This document shows positions 1-8,269 of a DNA stretch of 47,611 nucleotides, piece by piece. Source of the DNA: Solobacterium sp. (GTDB lineage Bacteria > Bacillota_I > Bacilli_A > Erysipelotrichales > Erysipelotrichaceae); assembly GCA_017421125.1 (NCBI GenBank), contig JAFOMZ010000095.1, positions 1 to 47,611 on the forward strand, in the 5' to 3' direction. The notes under the pieces were generated by a model. That model was not told where the DNA came from. It worked only from the letters and a program-made list of their open reading frames with translations, and ran no database searches. A program made the translations under genes and the position numbers. Positions within the stretch are counted from its first letter, which is position 1. Each line of letters opens with the position of its first letter.

Positions 1-141
1 AGCAAAACCGCTCTCTTCGGCAATGTTTGTGATCAATTCTTTGTCGTAACACGGAATTCCGAGTCTGTTTGCGACTTCCTGGCCTATCGTTCTTCCCCCG
101 CTACCAAACTGACGGCTGATTGTAATAATACGATTTCCCAT
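1..141 (-). CDS. Cytidylate kinase-like family protein (N-terminal fragment, cut by window edge)
   Basis: The first 47 residues are visible and the rest lies beyond the window edge. The start MGNRIITISRQFGSGGRTIG contains the glycine-rich P-loop-like stretch (FGSGGRTIG) typical of the cytidylate-kinase-like family, followed by ANRLGIPCYDKELI, also typical of that family. These are predicted nucleotide or nucleoside kinases of the P-loop superfamily, but the true substrate of this subfamily is not settled. The ATG is preceded by AAGGAGGAATC, an excellent ribosome binding site that fixes the start. The gene is not obviously co-transcribed with the ceramidase-like gene, which lies upstream on the same strand with a 110-base gap. 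The fragment is too short to confirm the catalytic half. Confidence 0.75.
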   Translation of the reverse strand, partial: MGNRIITISRQFGSGGRTIGQEVANRLGIPCYDKELITNIAEESGFA

Positions 142-180
142 GATTCCTCCTTAATGTAACGAACGATACATATTTCTACA

Positions 181-209
181 TCTATAATTTAACACAAAAT
201 CAGCGATAA
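181..209 (-). promoter_or_regulatory. Possible promoter of the cytidylate-kinase-like gene
   Basis: Read on the minus strand, TTATCG and TATAGA are separated by 17 bases, about 40 bases before the ATG. Both boxes are imperfect and the region is AT-rich, so this is tentative. Confidence 0.3.
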
Positions 210-251
210 TGTGTTTTCTCATATCTGTTCATTACTTTTTTTACGGCAGCT

Positions 252-1409
252 TCATTCCGACATTTTCCGGATCACACGTTCGATGCTCCGCTTTGTTTCA
301 TCTGACCATGTATCGGTGAATCGCTCATATGTAATTGCCGAAAAACCTGGCGGTGTTACATATCCGCCGTATCCGTTGCTGTAACAAACCAGCACAGATG
401 TATCTGAGGCCAGATCATTCAGATAACTGCTGAACAGTTCATTCGGGCAGAACACCATGCGGAGTGCTCCTGCCTTGATGCAGGACAATGTAACCTCTGC
501 CGGAAGCGTATCGAGACGCTTCGCAAGATCAGCCCTTACCTGGCTTCCGATCCTGATCGTTTCGATCTCCCGATCAGTGATGCCCTCCGGAAGAACAGAT
601 ATATCGATCGGTTCAAAAACGTGCTTCACAGGTATCGTTTCGCTGAACATCGTGACTTCACTGACCGGCTGTATCTCTGCAGCTGTCTGATCCAGACGTT
701 CAGCCTCATGATACAGTTTTTCAGCCAGCTCACACATCGCTTCATAACTCTGGGAACTTCTTGTAAAACGTGTACTGATATCACCGGCACAGGACTGCAG
801 GAACATGCAGGATCTTCCGGGATGTGCTTCTGAAAGCATACGTTTGAGCTGACCGGGATACTCCGCACTGAAGAATGGTGTATACCCGTCCATAACTGTC
901 GGATGACAGTTATGAACTACGATCTCAGCCAGCTGCTGTTCCCCGTCATACAGACCGATAGTGGTCAGAAGGATCTTGTCCGAGGGGAAACCGCTGATCC
1001 TTGATCTGCCCAGTCCATCATAGAATTCACTGCGGAATGTAAATCCGGGTATTGAGATCTCCTGCCATTGAGCGTGACAGATCATGTCAACAGTCTGTTC
1101 AACAAACTGTGCCCTGTATACGGGATCCTTGCTGTCAGGCGCAAAATGCGTATGCGTGCAGCTCAGAATGACCTCCGCAGGTTTTTCAAAATGCAGACTG
1201 CCCTGTATTTCGTCCTGTATGGAACGGTTCATTCCGACAGAGTCGGCACTCAGCAGGATGATGATCTTCTCACCATCATCAATGCCCAGCATCTGAACAT
1301 ACAGCGGATCCCTGACTTCAAAACGTTTCTCCGTCTGCTGTATAAAGCCGGCCTGTTTGACCGGCTGTTTTGGAGAAACATCACTTTGCGCAAATGATGC
1401 TTTCATCAT
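252..1409 (-). CDS. Neutral/alkaline ceramidase-like (N-terminal domain) protein
   Basis: A 385-residue protein resembling the N-terminal domain family of neutral/alkaline non-lysosomal ceramidases. Visible landmarks are SCTHTHFAPDS (family motif roughly THTHSGPG, zinc-binding region), NCHPTVMDGY followed by AEYPGQL, QSCAGDIS (family roughly GAAGD) and PNELFSSYL near the C-terminus. No signal peptide is evident, so it may be cytoplasmic. Many bacterial members act on unknown substrates, so ceramide hydrolysis should not be assumed. The start ATG (a second ATG follows immediately) is served by GAGGAG formed by the last codons of the upstream sortase-like gene, 6 bases away, so the two genes are translationally linked. 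It lacks the C-terminal domain of true ceramidases. Confidence 0.7.
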   Translation of the reverse strand: MMKASFAQSDVSPKQPVKQAGFIQQTEKRFEVRDPLYVQMLGIDDGEKIIILLSADSVGMNRSIQDEIQGSLHFEKPAEVILSCTHTHFAPDSKDPVYRAQFVEQTVDMICHAQWQEISIPGFTFRSEFYDGLGRSRISGFPSDKILLTTIGLYDGEQQLAEIVVHNCHPTVMDGYTPFFSAEYPGQLKRMLSEAHPGRSCMFLQSCAGDISTRFTRSSQSYEAMCELAEKLYHEAERLDQTAAEIQPVSEVTMFSETIPVKHVFEPIDISVLPEGITDREIETIRIGSQVRADLAKRLDTLPAEVTLSCIKAGALRMVFCPNELFSSYLNDLASDTSVLVCYSNGYGGYVTPPGFSAITYERFTDTWSDETKRSIERVIRKMSE

Positions 1410-1415
1410 GAATAA

Positions 1416-2234
1416 TTACTCCTCAGGAATAGGATATCTCCCGATTTCCCTGCAGACATTGATCTGGCGGACTTCAGTATGAAATTCAACACATGTCTGC
1501 ATCATCAGCATTCTGTCGCCCGGTTCAATCTCTACACCTGTGTGATAGAATTCAATTCCTTTGATATTGTTGATCAGGCTGACCAGCTTCTCATCCGTGA
1601 ATGTCAGTTCATTGAATTCAAAGCCCTCAGCAGGTACCTGACCTGCGGAAATATATACTGTCGGGCAGTCGAACACATGAGCCAGCTCATACAGACGGAT
1701 CTCTGTTTCGGTGATCAACGTAACGTATTTATTGGGTTCGTAATTCACTTCTTCTCTTAACTGTGCCAGCGGTGTGAACACAAGCGTACGGTCGGAACTA
1801 TAGGATTTATATACATAGTTGCCGTAGAGGATCGTATTCATATCATTATTGTTGATGTTGTTTCTGAAGTCCGCGTAAATGGAGCCCCATTCCAAAGGCT
1901 GACCTGTTTTCCAGTCATGACGCAGATAGAATGCATTATCTGTTCCATGCAGAACAGGCTGTGATACCAGTCCGGACGGGAAATAGATCCATCCGACGAC
2001 ATCCTGGTTGATCTCCTTTGATTCTTTGATCTGCTCGTACAGATCTTTATATACCTGCGGATCTCCGAGTTCTTCCGGCCATGTATCAGTTGTATCAGCC
2101 GGTTCCGGTGTAACAACAACTGTCTGAGGAGTTGTATCCGGACTCTTCACAGGTTCTTCTGCTCCTTTGCATCCGCTGCATCCGCTCAGAAGCATCATTG
2201 CGGCCAACGGCAGTATCAATTTCTTAATATTCAT
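1416..2234 (-). CDS. Class B sortase-like lipoprotein, catalytic His replaced by Asn
   Basis: A 272-residue protein with a lipobox (LLSGC, Cys19), so probably membrane-anchored on the outside by lipid. After a Pro/Thr-rich linker (about 30-55) comes a sortase B-like domain: QPVLHGTDNAFYLRHDW, GSIYADFRNN, NTILYGNYV, then MQTCVEF and EVRQINV. Cys248 and Arg256 match the sortase catalytic Cys and Arg, but the catalytic His of the usual YGH motif is Asn139 here (codon AAC). Known class B sortases are membrane-anchored transpeptidases; this one is likely inactive or altered. It is the first gene of an operon with the ceramidase-like gene. The start is supported by AGGAGG, 7 bases upstream. Confidence 0.72.
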   Translation of the reverse strand: MNIKKLILPLAAMMLLSGCSGCKGAEEPVKSPDTTPQTVVVTPEPADTTDTWPEELGDPQVYKDLYEQIKESKEINQDVVGWIYFPSGLVSQPVLHGTDNAFYLRHDWKTGQPLEWGSIYADFRNNINNNDMNTILYGNYVYKSYSSDRTLVFTPLAQLREEVNYEPNKYVTLITETEIRLYELAHVFDCPTVYISAGQVPAEGFEFNELTFTDEKLVSLINNIKGIEFYHTGVEIEPGDRMLMMQTCVEFHTEVRQINVCREIGRYPIPEE

Positions 2235-2342
2235 GAAAACCTCCTGTCAGTTCCCGCTCATTATCGCATAATTGACAAAAAAACGTCACTATTTTTGCTA
2301 AGAAGATATGTATAATAATGTAGCACCTGGAGAAACTGCTAT

Positions 2343-3125
2343 ATGATTATCAAACGGAATTTCTGGTACTGGCCTGCAGCTCAGGACCGTACACTGCATA
2401 TTTATTTACCCGACGACTATTACAATACCGATGAGCGCTACCCTGTCATGTATTTTTTCGACGGACATAATCTGTTCTATGACGAAGATGCTACATACGG
2501 CACCTCTTGGGGATTGAAAGACTTTCTGGACAGCTGGGGCAAAAAAGTGATCATTGTGGGTATGGAATGCTCACATGAAGGAAATGAGCGTCTCAGGGAA
2601 TACTGCCCGTACAACAAGCGCTGGAGAGGTGCTCTTGTGAAAGGGATCGGAGACGCAACGTTTCAATGGATCATCAATGATGTAAAACCTGCGATCGATC
2701 AGAATTACCGTACTTATTCCCATAGAGAAGCAACCGGGATCGGAGGTTCCAGTATGGGCGGCATCATGGCTGCCTACGGGATCATAAAATACAACGGGAT
2801 ATTTTCCAAAGCTGCCTGTGTATCCACAGGATGGTTCTGGAATATTTCGAATTTCCGCAGAACACTGTCCCAGAGCGCGATAGACCCCGACACAAAGATC
2901 TGGATGTCCTGGGGTGAGCTCGAAGCCGGCAAAGCTGCACGGCGGGGCAATCCGGAATATGATACCCGTGAGGCAAGATCCGCAAGAAAGTTCGCGGGAG
3001 AACTGAACGAACGCGGCGCGGATACACAGCTTTACTTTCAGTGGGAAGGACACCACAGCGAAGCTGACTGGAGAAAACAGGTCCCCTACTTTATGAATTA
3101 CCTTTGGCTGGATCAGAGACCCTGA
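2343..3125 (+). CDS. Alpha/beta-hydrolase esterase (esterase D / Fes-like)
   Basis: A 260-residue protein with the alpha/beta-hydrolase esterase pattern of the putative-esterase (enterochelin esterase/esterase D) family. It shows an N-terminal beta-sandwich-like start, YPVMYFFDGHNLFYD, then GIGGSSMGGIMAAYG containing the nucleophile elbow GxSxGG, and a C-terminal EGHHSEADWRKQVPYF that supplies the likely catalytic His. No signal peptide is seen, so it probably acts in the cytoplasm on acyl or carbohydrate esters; the substrate cannot be told. The gene is monocistronic and divergent from the sortase-like operon. CTGGAGAAACTGCTAT precedes the ATG. A TATAAT stands about 30 bases upstream but I found no good -35 box. 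Confidence 0.8.
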   Translation: MIIKRNFWYWPAAQDRTLHIYLPDDYYNTDERYPVMYFFDGHNLFYDEDATYGTSWGLKDFLDSWGKKVIIVGMECSHEGNERLREYCPYNKRWRGALVKGIGDATFQWIINDVKPAIDQNYRTYSHREATGIGGSSMGGIMAAYGIIKYNGIFSKAACVSTGWFWNISNFRRTLSQSAIDPDTKIWMSWGELEAGKAARRGNPEYDTREARSARKFAGELNERGADTQLYFQWEGHHSEADWRKQVPYFMNYLWLDQRP

Positions 3126-3169
3126 TCCGCTTTTTTCCATTTATAAAGATGCTTCAGGCCAAACAGAAC

Positions 3170-3201
3170 AAAAAAACGGTGCATCTCCAATGAGGTGCAC
3201 C
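3170..3201 (-). terminator. Intrinsic terminator of the pot operon
   Basis: GGTGCACCTC and its near-complement GAGATGCACC form a hairpin read on the minus strand, followed by a run of seven T. It lies 9 bases after the potD stop codon. Confidence 0.85.
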
Positions 3202-3210
3202 ATGATCTGA

Positions 3211-4329
3211 TCAGTTGATCTTTACTTTGTTCCAGAGGTCAGAAAGCTTCTGGACGAGAACTTCGTTGAAGCGGAATACTTCATCCTTTTCATATCCGGT
3301 TCTGGGCAGATAAGCATCGATGCCTTCGTAGTCACCTGTGCTGATATCTTCAGTAACCTTGAGGTTGGAAGATGTATATCCGACAGTGATGGAATTGTCA
3401 TAGGATGCGTCGTATGTCAGGACATAGTTGATGAACTCATTTGCCAGAGGAGCACAATTTGCATTGGCGGGAATTACCATTCCGTCGCTCCAGATATTTG
3501 TACCCTGCTTCGGCTCAACATAATCCATATCTTCATTTTCTGACATGATATATGCTGCATCACCGGAATAAACGACCGCGATGTCCTTCGGATTGTTGGC
3601 GCTCGGGTTGATCATTGTATCGATCACTTCGTCTGTCATATATGCCGGATCGACTGTTTCATGAACCTTGCGGAGCCATTCATAAGCTTCCTGGATCTCT
3701 TTGTCATCGCTTGTATTCATGGAATAGCCCAGCGCTTTGAATGCGATCATGAAGGCGTCTCTCTGGCTGTCATACATAATGACCCTGTTCTTGTATTTTT
3801 CATCCAGCAGGATATCCCAGCCTTTTTCTTCGATTTCTGCAGGATCTACATTCTGTGTGTTATAGATCAGTCCGACAGAACCGTGGAAATACGGAACAGA
3901 ATACTCGAGGGTCGGATCATAAACCTTCTGCATTTCTACAACATCCGGATCCAGAGCATCGAGATTCGTGAGAAGATCCTTGTCGAGTTTCTGCAGCATG
4001 TTTTCCTTCAGCAGACGCTCGATCATATAGTCTGAAGGAACCAGGATATCATAAGCACTTCCGCCCATCAGTCTTGTATACATGTTCTCGTTGGAATCGA
4101 ACATATCGTAGTTGACTTTTGCATTAAACGCTTTTTCAAAGTTGGGGATCACATCTTCGCCAACATATTCACCCCAGTTATAGACATTGAGTACGTTGCA
4201 GCCATAAGCTTCCTTGGCATCTACTGCTTCAACTTCGCTTCCGCCGGAAGAAGATCCTCCGGAGCTGCATGCTGCAAGTACTGATACGAGTGCCGCAATA
4301 CCGGCTTTTTTAAATGTTCTGTAATTCAT
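3211..4329 (-). CDS. potD: Spermidine/putrescine ABC transporter substrate-binding lipoprotein PotD
   Basis: A 372-residue extracytoplasmic solute-binding protein. The signal peptide ends at lipobox LAAC (Cys21), followed by a Ser/Gly-rich linker. The mature part starts NVLNVYNWGEYVGEDVIPNFEKAF, the hallmark of PotD/PotF proteins, and later has DILVPSDYMIERL, VPYFHGSVGLIYN and SGDAAYIMSEN, all family features. It captures polyamines outside the cell and hands them to PotBC. It is the last gene of the operon and overlaps potC by 20 bases, which implies translational coupling. The ribosome binding site is a purine-rich GAAGGAAG about 13 bases upstream. Whether it prefers spermidine or putrescine cannot be told from the sequence. 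Confidence 0.93.
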   Translation of the reverse strand: MNYRTFKKAGIAALVSVLAACSSGGSSSGGSEVEAVDAKEAYGCNVLNVYNWGEYVGEDVIPNFEKAFNAKVNYDMFDSNENMYTRLMGGSAYDILVPSDYMIERLLKENMLQKLDKDLLTNLDALDPDVVEMQKVYDPTLEYSVPYFHGSVGLIYNTQNVDPAEIEEKGWDILLDEKYKNRVIMYDSQRDAFMIAFKALGYSMNTSDDKEIQEAYEWLRKVHETVDPAYMTDEVIDTMINPSANNPKDIAVVYSGDAAYIMSENEDMDYVEPKQGTNIWSDGMVIPANANCAPLANEFINYVLTYDASYDNSITVGYTSSNLKVTEDISTGDYEGIDAYLPRTGYEKDEVFRFNEVLVQKLSDLWNKVKIN

Positions 4330-5116
4330 TCTTTTTCTTCTTCCTTTCCTTTATCATAGGTACAACGTTGATGAGCACCAATACGATCGTAATGACATAA
4401 ACAATAATGGCGGACAATGCGTTGATTGTCGGATTTACACGCTTAACATTTGCGTATACATAGATCGAGATGTTGTTTACACCCGGACCGGTCGTAAACA
4501 TTGAGATAACGAAGTCATCGAATGACATCGAGAATGCGATCAGCGCACCGGAGATGATTCCGGGTTTGATCTGAGGGATGATCACCTTCCACAGTGCCTG
4601 CAGCGGGGTGCATCCCAGATCCAGGGCAGCTTCTGCCAGGTTGGGATCCAGGGTCCTGAGCTTCGGCATAATGGACAGGATCACATACGGTATACAGAAG
4701 GCGATATGCGCCATGACCATGGTCGTGAATCCGGTCTTGATCCTCAGGCTGGTAAACAGCAGCATGAATCCGATTGCCGTAACGATATCCGGGTTCAGCA
4801 TCGGCAGGTTATTGACCTGATTGATCGCCTCACGAAGCGCTTTTCTTGATTTGGACAGGCCGATCGCCGTTACAGTACCAACGATGGTCGATACAACTGT
4901 CGCGATCACAGCACAGCTGGTCGTATACCAGATCGATTCCATGATCGTTCTTGTCTTGAACATCTTCCGGTACCATTCCAGCGAGAAGCCTGTGAATGTT
5001 GTCAGTGACTTGGAACTGTTGAAGGAGAAGATCACGACATAGATGATCGGCAGATAGAAGAACGCGAAGACCAGAAACAGGAAGATCTTCTCATACTGTT
5101 TTGTTTTCTGTTCCAT
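4310..5116 (-). CDS. potC: Spermidine/putrescine ABC transporter permease PotC
   Basis: A 268-residue inner-membrane permease with about six membrane segments. It starts with a hydrophobic segment (IFLFLVFAFFYLPIIYVVIFSF) and carries the ABC-permease EAA loop as AALDLGCTPLQALWKVIIPQ, which contacts the ATPase. SFDDFVISMFTTGPG is characteristic of PotC. With PotB it forms the channel powered by PotA. The ATG overlaps the potB stop by one base (TGATG), and AGGAGG stands upstream inside potB, so translation is coupled. The C-terminus is Lys-rich (KERKKKKNE), facing the cytoplasm. Confidence 0.93.
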   Translation of the reverse strand: MEQKTKQYEKIFLFLVFAFFYLPIIYVVIFSFNSSKSLTTFTGFSLEWYRKMFKTRTIMESIWYTTSCAVIATVVSTIVGTVTAIGLSKSRKALREAINQVNNLPMLNPDIVTAIGFMLLFTSLRIKTGFTTMVMAHIAFCIPYVILSIMPKLRTLDPNLAEAALDLGCTPLQALWKVIIPQIKPGIISGALIAFSMSFDDFVISMFTTGPGVNNISIYVYANVKRVNPTINALSAIIVYVITIVLVLINVVPMIKERKKKKNELQNI

Positions 5117-5904
5117 CAGTCATCCTCCTGTTCTCCGACCTTGCGGTCAAGCTTTCTTGTAAAGTACATGGAAGCCAGAATAATGATCGCCATGATCAGG
5201 CTGATCGCCGAACCGAAGTTCCAGTCACCGGTTGAGATGAAGTAGTCTTCGATCAGGTTACCGATCAGGACATACTGACCGCCGCCGAGCAGCTTCGGAA
5301 TGAAGAAGCTGGATACTGCCGGCAGGAATACCAGGGTAATTCCGCTTACAACACCCGGAAGTGACAGCGGAAGGATCACACGGCGGAATGTTTCACGATT
5401 GTTCGCGCCGAGGTCATGTGCCGCAACGATCAGATTCGGATCGATCTTGGAAAGCGCTGTATAGATCTGAAGGATCATGAACGGCAGGAAGTTGTACAGC
5501 ATACCGATATAAACCTTCAGTTCCCCGCTCATGCTCAGGTGGCCGAGAATGCCTCGCCATGCATAAGTACGGACAAGCATATTGATCCAGGTCGGCAGTG
5601 TGATCAGAAGGATCATCAGTGCCTGGGAATTCGGCTTCAGTTTCGCGATGATATATGCACTCGGATATCCGACAGCAATACAGATCACTGTCGTGATGAC
5701 TGCGAGCTTCAGGCTTCTCCACAGAACACCGGGAAATACCGGGTCAGAGAAGAAGCGGATAAAGTTATCAATTGTGAACTGGAATGTCAGAACGCTGTTG
5801 CCTTTGACTGTAAATGCATAGAGAACCAGCATCAGCATCGGCGCAACGATCATGGCCATTGCCCAGATCACATAGGGATAGACCATTTTGCTGAAAGATT
5901 TCAT
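5116..5904 (-). CDS. potB: Spermidine/putrescine ABC transporter permease PotB
   Basis: A 262-residue permease with about six membrane segments. The EAA loop reads AAHDLGANNRETFRRVILPL, followed by SLPGVVSGITLVFLPAVSSFFIP, typical of PotB. LVRTYAWRGILG is another PotB-type motif. It pairs with PotC in the membrane. It begins 6 bases after the potA stop. The C-terminal EEQEDD-like acidic tail (VGEQEDD) overlaps the ribosome binding site of potC. Confidence 0.93.
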   Translation of the reverse strand: MKSFSKMVYPYVIWAMAMIVAPMLMLVLYAFTVKGNSVLTFQFTIDNFIRFFSDPVFPGVLWRSLKLAVITTVICIAVGYPSAYIIAKLKPNSQALMILLITLPTWINMLVRTYAWRGILGHLSMSGELKVYIGMLYNFLPFMILQIYTALSKIDPNLIVAAHDLGANNRETFRRVILPLSLPGVVSGITLVFLPAVSSFFIPKLLGGGQYVLIGNLIEDYFISTGDWNFGSAISLIMAIIILASMYFTRKLDRKVGEQEDD

Positions 5905-5910
5905 TTCAGG

Positions 5911-7476
5911 TTACCCCATCTTTCTCATTACATGGATATCTTCCGGACTCCACTTCAGACCGATCTTCTGTCCTTCCTCAATGCGGTCGGTCGTTTCGAT
6001 CTTGATTTCACGGCCCTGTGTGGAGAATGTTACCTGGTAATCTCCTTCTGTGATGTTTTCATCATCGAAGTCATATTTCACATCCCAGATCTCAACTCTG
6101 GAATTATCCTCGATATTCCATGCATATGCATCAGCCCATCTGATCAGGTCTGTATCCAGCGCAACGGACTCTTTGATCTCGTCGGCAGTTTTGTAGAAGT
6201 CAAACGCCTGGATGCCTTCCTCATTGGATTCATCCTCGATTACCTGAGGCTGAACAACATTGATGTTGATCCGGATCGTCGTTCCGGCATCGGTCGTGAA
6301 TGAGCAGGGATACGTTCCGACCTCCGGCTTCACGTCATACTGTACTTTTGTCAGGGATACGAACTCATCGTCCTTATTCCATGCCTGTGCATTGGCACGG
6401 GCAATGACTTCGGAATCCGTCAGGGACGCAACGTCTTCAAGGTCCATATAGAAGCTGGATGCACTGATCTTCTCACTTGCTTCCTCATTGGAAACGTCCT
6501 GGTTCTTTGTAATGTGCATCGTAACAGTCTTGGAAGTACCGGATGCTGTTTCGGCGATCACTTCATAGTGGACGCCCTTGAAGAGTACCGATTTCACTTC
6601 GCCATTCAGCAGGCCTCTGTTTCTCGGAACGATATCAATATCTTCGGGACGGATCATGATATCAACTGTTTCATCTTTTTCAAATCCGTAGTCAACGCAT
6701 TCATAGTCAACATCATCGAAGCGGACGAGCCTGTCTCTGACCATGGTTCCGTCGATAATATTGGAATCGCCGATGAACCTTGCGCAGTATTCATTGATCG
6801 GTTCATTGTAGACCTGTACCGGTGTGCCGATCTGTTCGATCTCACCGTCTCTCATAATGACGATCTTGTCAGACATGGTCAGAGCTTCTTCCTGGTCATG
6901 TGTAACGAAGATAAAGGTGATTCCTACTTCTCTCTGGATCTCTTTCAGTTCCAGCTGCATTTCTTTTCTCAGGTTCTTATCAAGGGCAGACAGAGACTCA
7001 TCGAGCAGAAGTACACGCGGTTCATTGACAAGCGCTCTTGCGATTGCAACACGCTGCTGCTGGCCGCCGGACATGCTTGTAACATCTCTGTGCTCAAAGC
7101 CTTCCAGGCCTACCAGGGAGATCATTCTCATGACTTTCTGGTCAATAATGTCCTTAGCCTGCTTTTTGATCTTCAGACCGAACGCAATGTTGTCATACAC
7201 GTCCAGATGCGGGAACAGTGCATAGTGCTGGAATACCGTGTTGACATCTCTTTTATATGCTGGGATCTTGGCGATGTCTTCGCCGTCCATCATTACCTGT
7301 CCCTCAGTCGCGTCCAGGAATCCGGCAATGATCCTCAGCAGTGTTGTCTTGCCGCAGCCGGACGGGCCGAGCAGTGTGACAAATTCATTCTCATAGATGT
7401 CCAGTGAGATCCCCTTCAGGACGACCGTATTGTCGAATGTTTTGACGACGTTTTTCACTTCGATCAGTTTCTTCAT
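5911..7476 (-). CDS. potA: Polyamine ABC transporter ATPase PotA with two inserted repeat modules
   Basis: A 521-residue ATPase, compared with about 350-385 for usual PotA. Residues 1-235 are a normal ABC ATPase: Walker A GPSGCGKTT (37-45), signature SGGQQQRVAIARAL (about 136-149), Walker B VLLLDE (155-160), H-loop His193. Residues 236-312 begin the TOBE domain (IMIRPEDIDIV, then VLFKGVHYEVIAETASG). The TOBE strand resumes only at about 489 (IKIETTDRIEEGQKIGLKWS, then PEDIHVM). Between them lie about 175 extra residues made of two similar modules, about 343-407 and 425-488. They share the pattern A.A.AWN...V..V.YD....G.Y..(S/T)F.T. The reading frame is intact with no stop. It energises polyamine import; the insert may sense something or contact PotBC. 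Confidence 0.92.
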   Translation of the reverse strand: MKKLIEVKNVVKTFDNTVVLKGISLDIYENEFVTLLGPSGCGKTTLLRIIAGFLDATEGQVMMDGEDIAKIPAYKRDVNTVFQHYALFPHLDVYDNIAFGLKIKKQAKDIIDQKVMRMISLVGLEGFEHRDVTSMSGGQQQRVAIARALVNEPRVLLLDESLSALDKNLRKEMQLELKEIQREVGITFIFVTHDQEEALTMSDKIVIMRDGEIEQIGTPVQVYNEPINEYCARFIGDSNIIDGTMVRDRLVRFDDVDYECVDYGFEKDETVDIMIRPEDIDIVPRNRGLLNGEVKSVLFKGVHYEVIAETASGTSKTVTMHITKNQDVSNEEASEKISASSFYMDLEDVASLTDSEVIARANAQAWNKDDEFVSLTKVQYDVKPEVGTYPCSFTTDAGTTIRININVVQPQVIEDESNEEGIQAFDFYKTADEIKESVALDTDLIRWADAYAWNIEDNSRVEIWDVKYDFDDENITEGDYQVTFSTQGREIKIETTDRIEEGQKIGLKWSPEDIHVMRKMG

Positions 7477-7496
7477 ATCTGTGTTCTCCCCTTTGT

Positions 7497-8039
7497 TCAG
7501 AAAATCGGCGGTGTGCTAATCCACAGTACTTTCGCTGCGGCCTGGCCTGTATTGACAAGGCTGTGTGATTCATTTCCCTTGATGTAGAATGTTTCCCCTT
7601 TTTTGACGATCAGTTTCCGGGAATCGCTTTCCCTTCTGATCTGGATCCTTCCCTGAAGCACATATCCGAACTCTTCTCCGTCATACGGCTCGATCTCTTT
7701 CGAACTGCAGCCCGGTTTAAGTTCCAGGATCAGGGGTTCCATCTTGTTTTTCTGTGCATTCGGAACGATCCAGTTGATCGTCCGCTCCTCCTGCTCATCA
7801 ACGAAGGTGTCTTCTTTTGTGAACACGATCTGTTCTTCATCGTCATCCGCGAAGAATTTCGACATGGATACACCCAATGCTTCAACAATATCCTCCAGTG
7901 TCGGCAGTGACGGTGACGTCAGATTACGTTCCAGCTGGGACAGAAATCCCTTGGTCAGTTCTGTACGCGACCCCAGTTCTTCCAGAGTAAGACCGTTCTT
8001 TGTACGCAGTGCTTTGATCCTTGATCCGATATCGTACAT
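7497..8039 (-). CDS. XRE-family regulator with C-terminal cupin domain, likely controls pot operon
   Basis: A 180-residue two-domain regulator. Residues about 7-60 form a lambda-repressor-like helix-turn-helix (GSRIKALRTKNGLTLEELG, then FLSQLERNLTSPSLPTLEDI). Residues about 105-175 form a small cupin (PYDGEEFGYVLQGRIQI, then KGETFYIKGNESHSLVNTG) with His as a possible ligand. This architecture is that of PuuR-like regulators, which respond to polyamines or other small ligands. It is the first gene of the operon, 20 bases upstream of potA, so it probably controls itself and the transporter. A likely operator sits in its leader (8070-8089). The start is fixed by AAGGAGGCGG just upstream of the ATG. 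Confidence 0.88.
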   Translation of the reverse strand: MYDIGSRIKALRTKNGLTLEELGSRTELTKGFLSQLERNLTSPSLPTLEDIVEALGVSMSKFFADDDEEQIVFTKEDTFVDEQEERTINWIVPNAQKNKMEPLILELKPGCSSKEIEPYDGEEFGYVLQGRIQIRRESDSRKLIVKKGETFYIKGNESHSLVNTGQAAAKVLWISTPPIF

Positions 8040-8069
8040 TTCCGCCTCCTTGTTTACAATTACTAACCT

Positions 8070-8089
8070 TTTGATTTGTTTTTATCAAA
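8070..8089 (-). promoter_or_regulatory. Possible operator (TTTGAT-N8-ATCAAA)
   Basis: An inverted repeat, TTTGAT and ATCAAA spaced by 8 bases, lies just downstream of the -10 box of the pot operon promoter and upstream of the XRE-cupin start. The position suits a repressor site for the first gene of the operon. The region is AT-rich, so chance is possible. Confidence 0.35.
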
Positions 8090-8097
8090 CCATGATT

Positions 8098-8125
8098 ATT
8101 ATACAGAAAACAGCCCGGTACGCAA
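8098..8125 (-). promoter_or_regulatory. Promoter of the regulator-potABCD operon
   Basis: On the minus strand TTGCGT and a perfect TATAAT are spaced by 16 bases, about 58 bases before the start codon of the XRE-cupin gene. I found no other strong promoter inside the operon. Confidence 0.65.
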
Positions 8126-8232
8126 TATGTTTTTAAACAAAAAGTTTAGAATCATTAAATTTTTTCAGTTTGTTTCAGCGGTCAATTACACACTGTTTTC
8201 TTCAGTACCCTTCAGAAAAGAAAGGAATATAT

Positions 8233-8258
8233 AAAAAAAGCACGGATCGCTCCGTGCT
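8233..8258 (-). terminator. Intrinsic terminator of the cysK-cysE-SagB-like operon
   Basis: AGCACGGA-TCGC-TCCGTGCT is a perfect 8-pair stem with a 4-base loop, followed on the minus strand by seven T. It lies 11 bases beyond the stop of the oxidoreductase gene. Confidence 0.9.
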
Positions 8259-8269
8259 GTATGAATTTT

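Noticed and set aside
5416-7407. Two open frames of about 295 codons on the plus strand
   Set aside because: Opposite potB and potA; no start signal and Cys/His-rich composition typical of antisense shadows.
8233-8258. Hairpin as operator of the pot operon
   Set aside because: It is followed by seven T on the minus strand right after the oxidoreductase stop, so it is best read as that operon's terminator.
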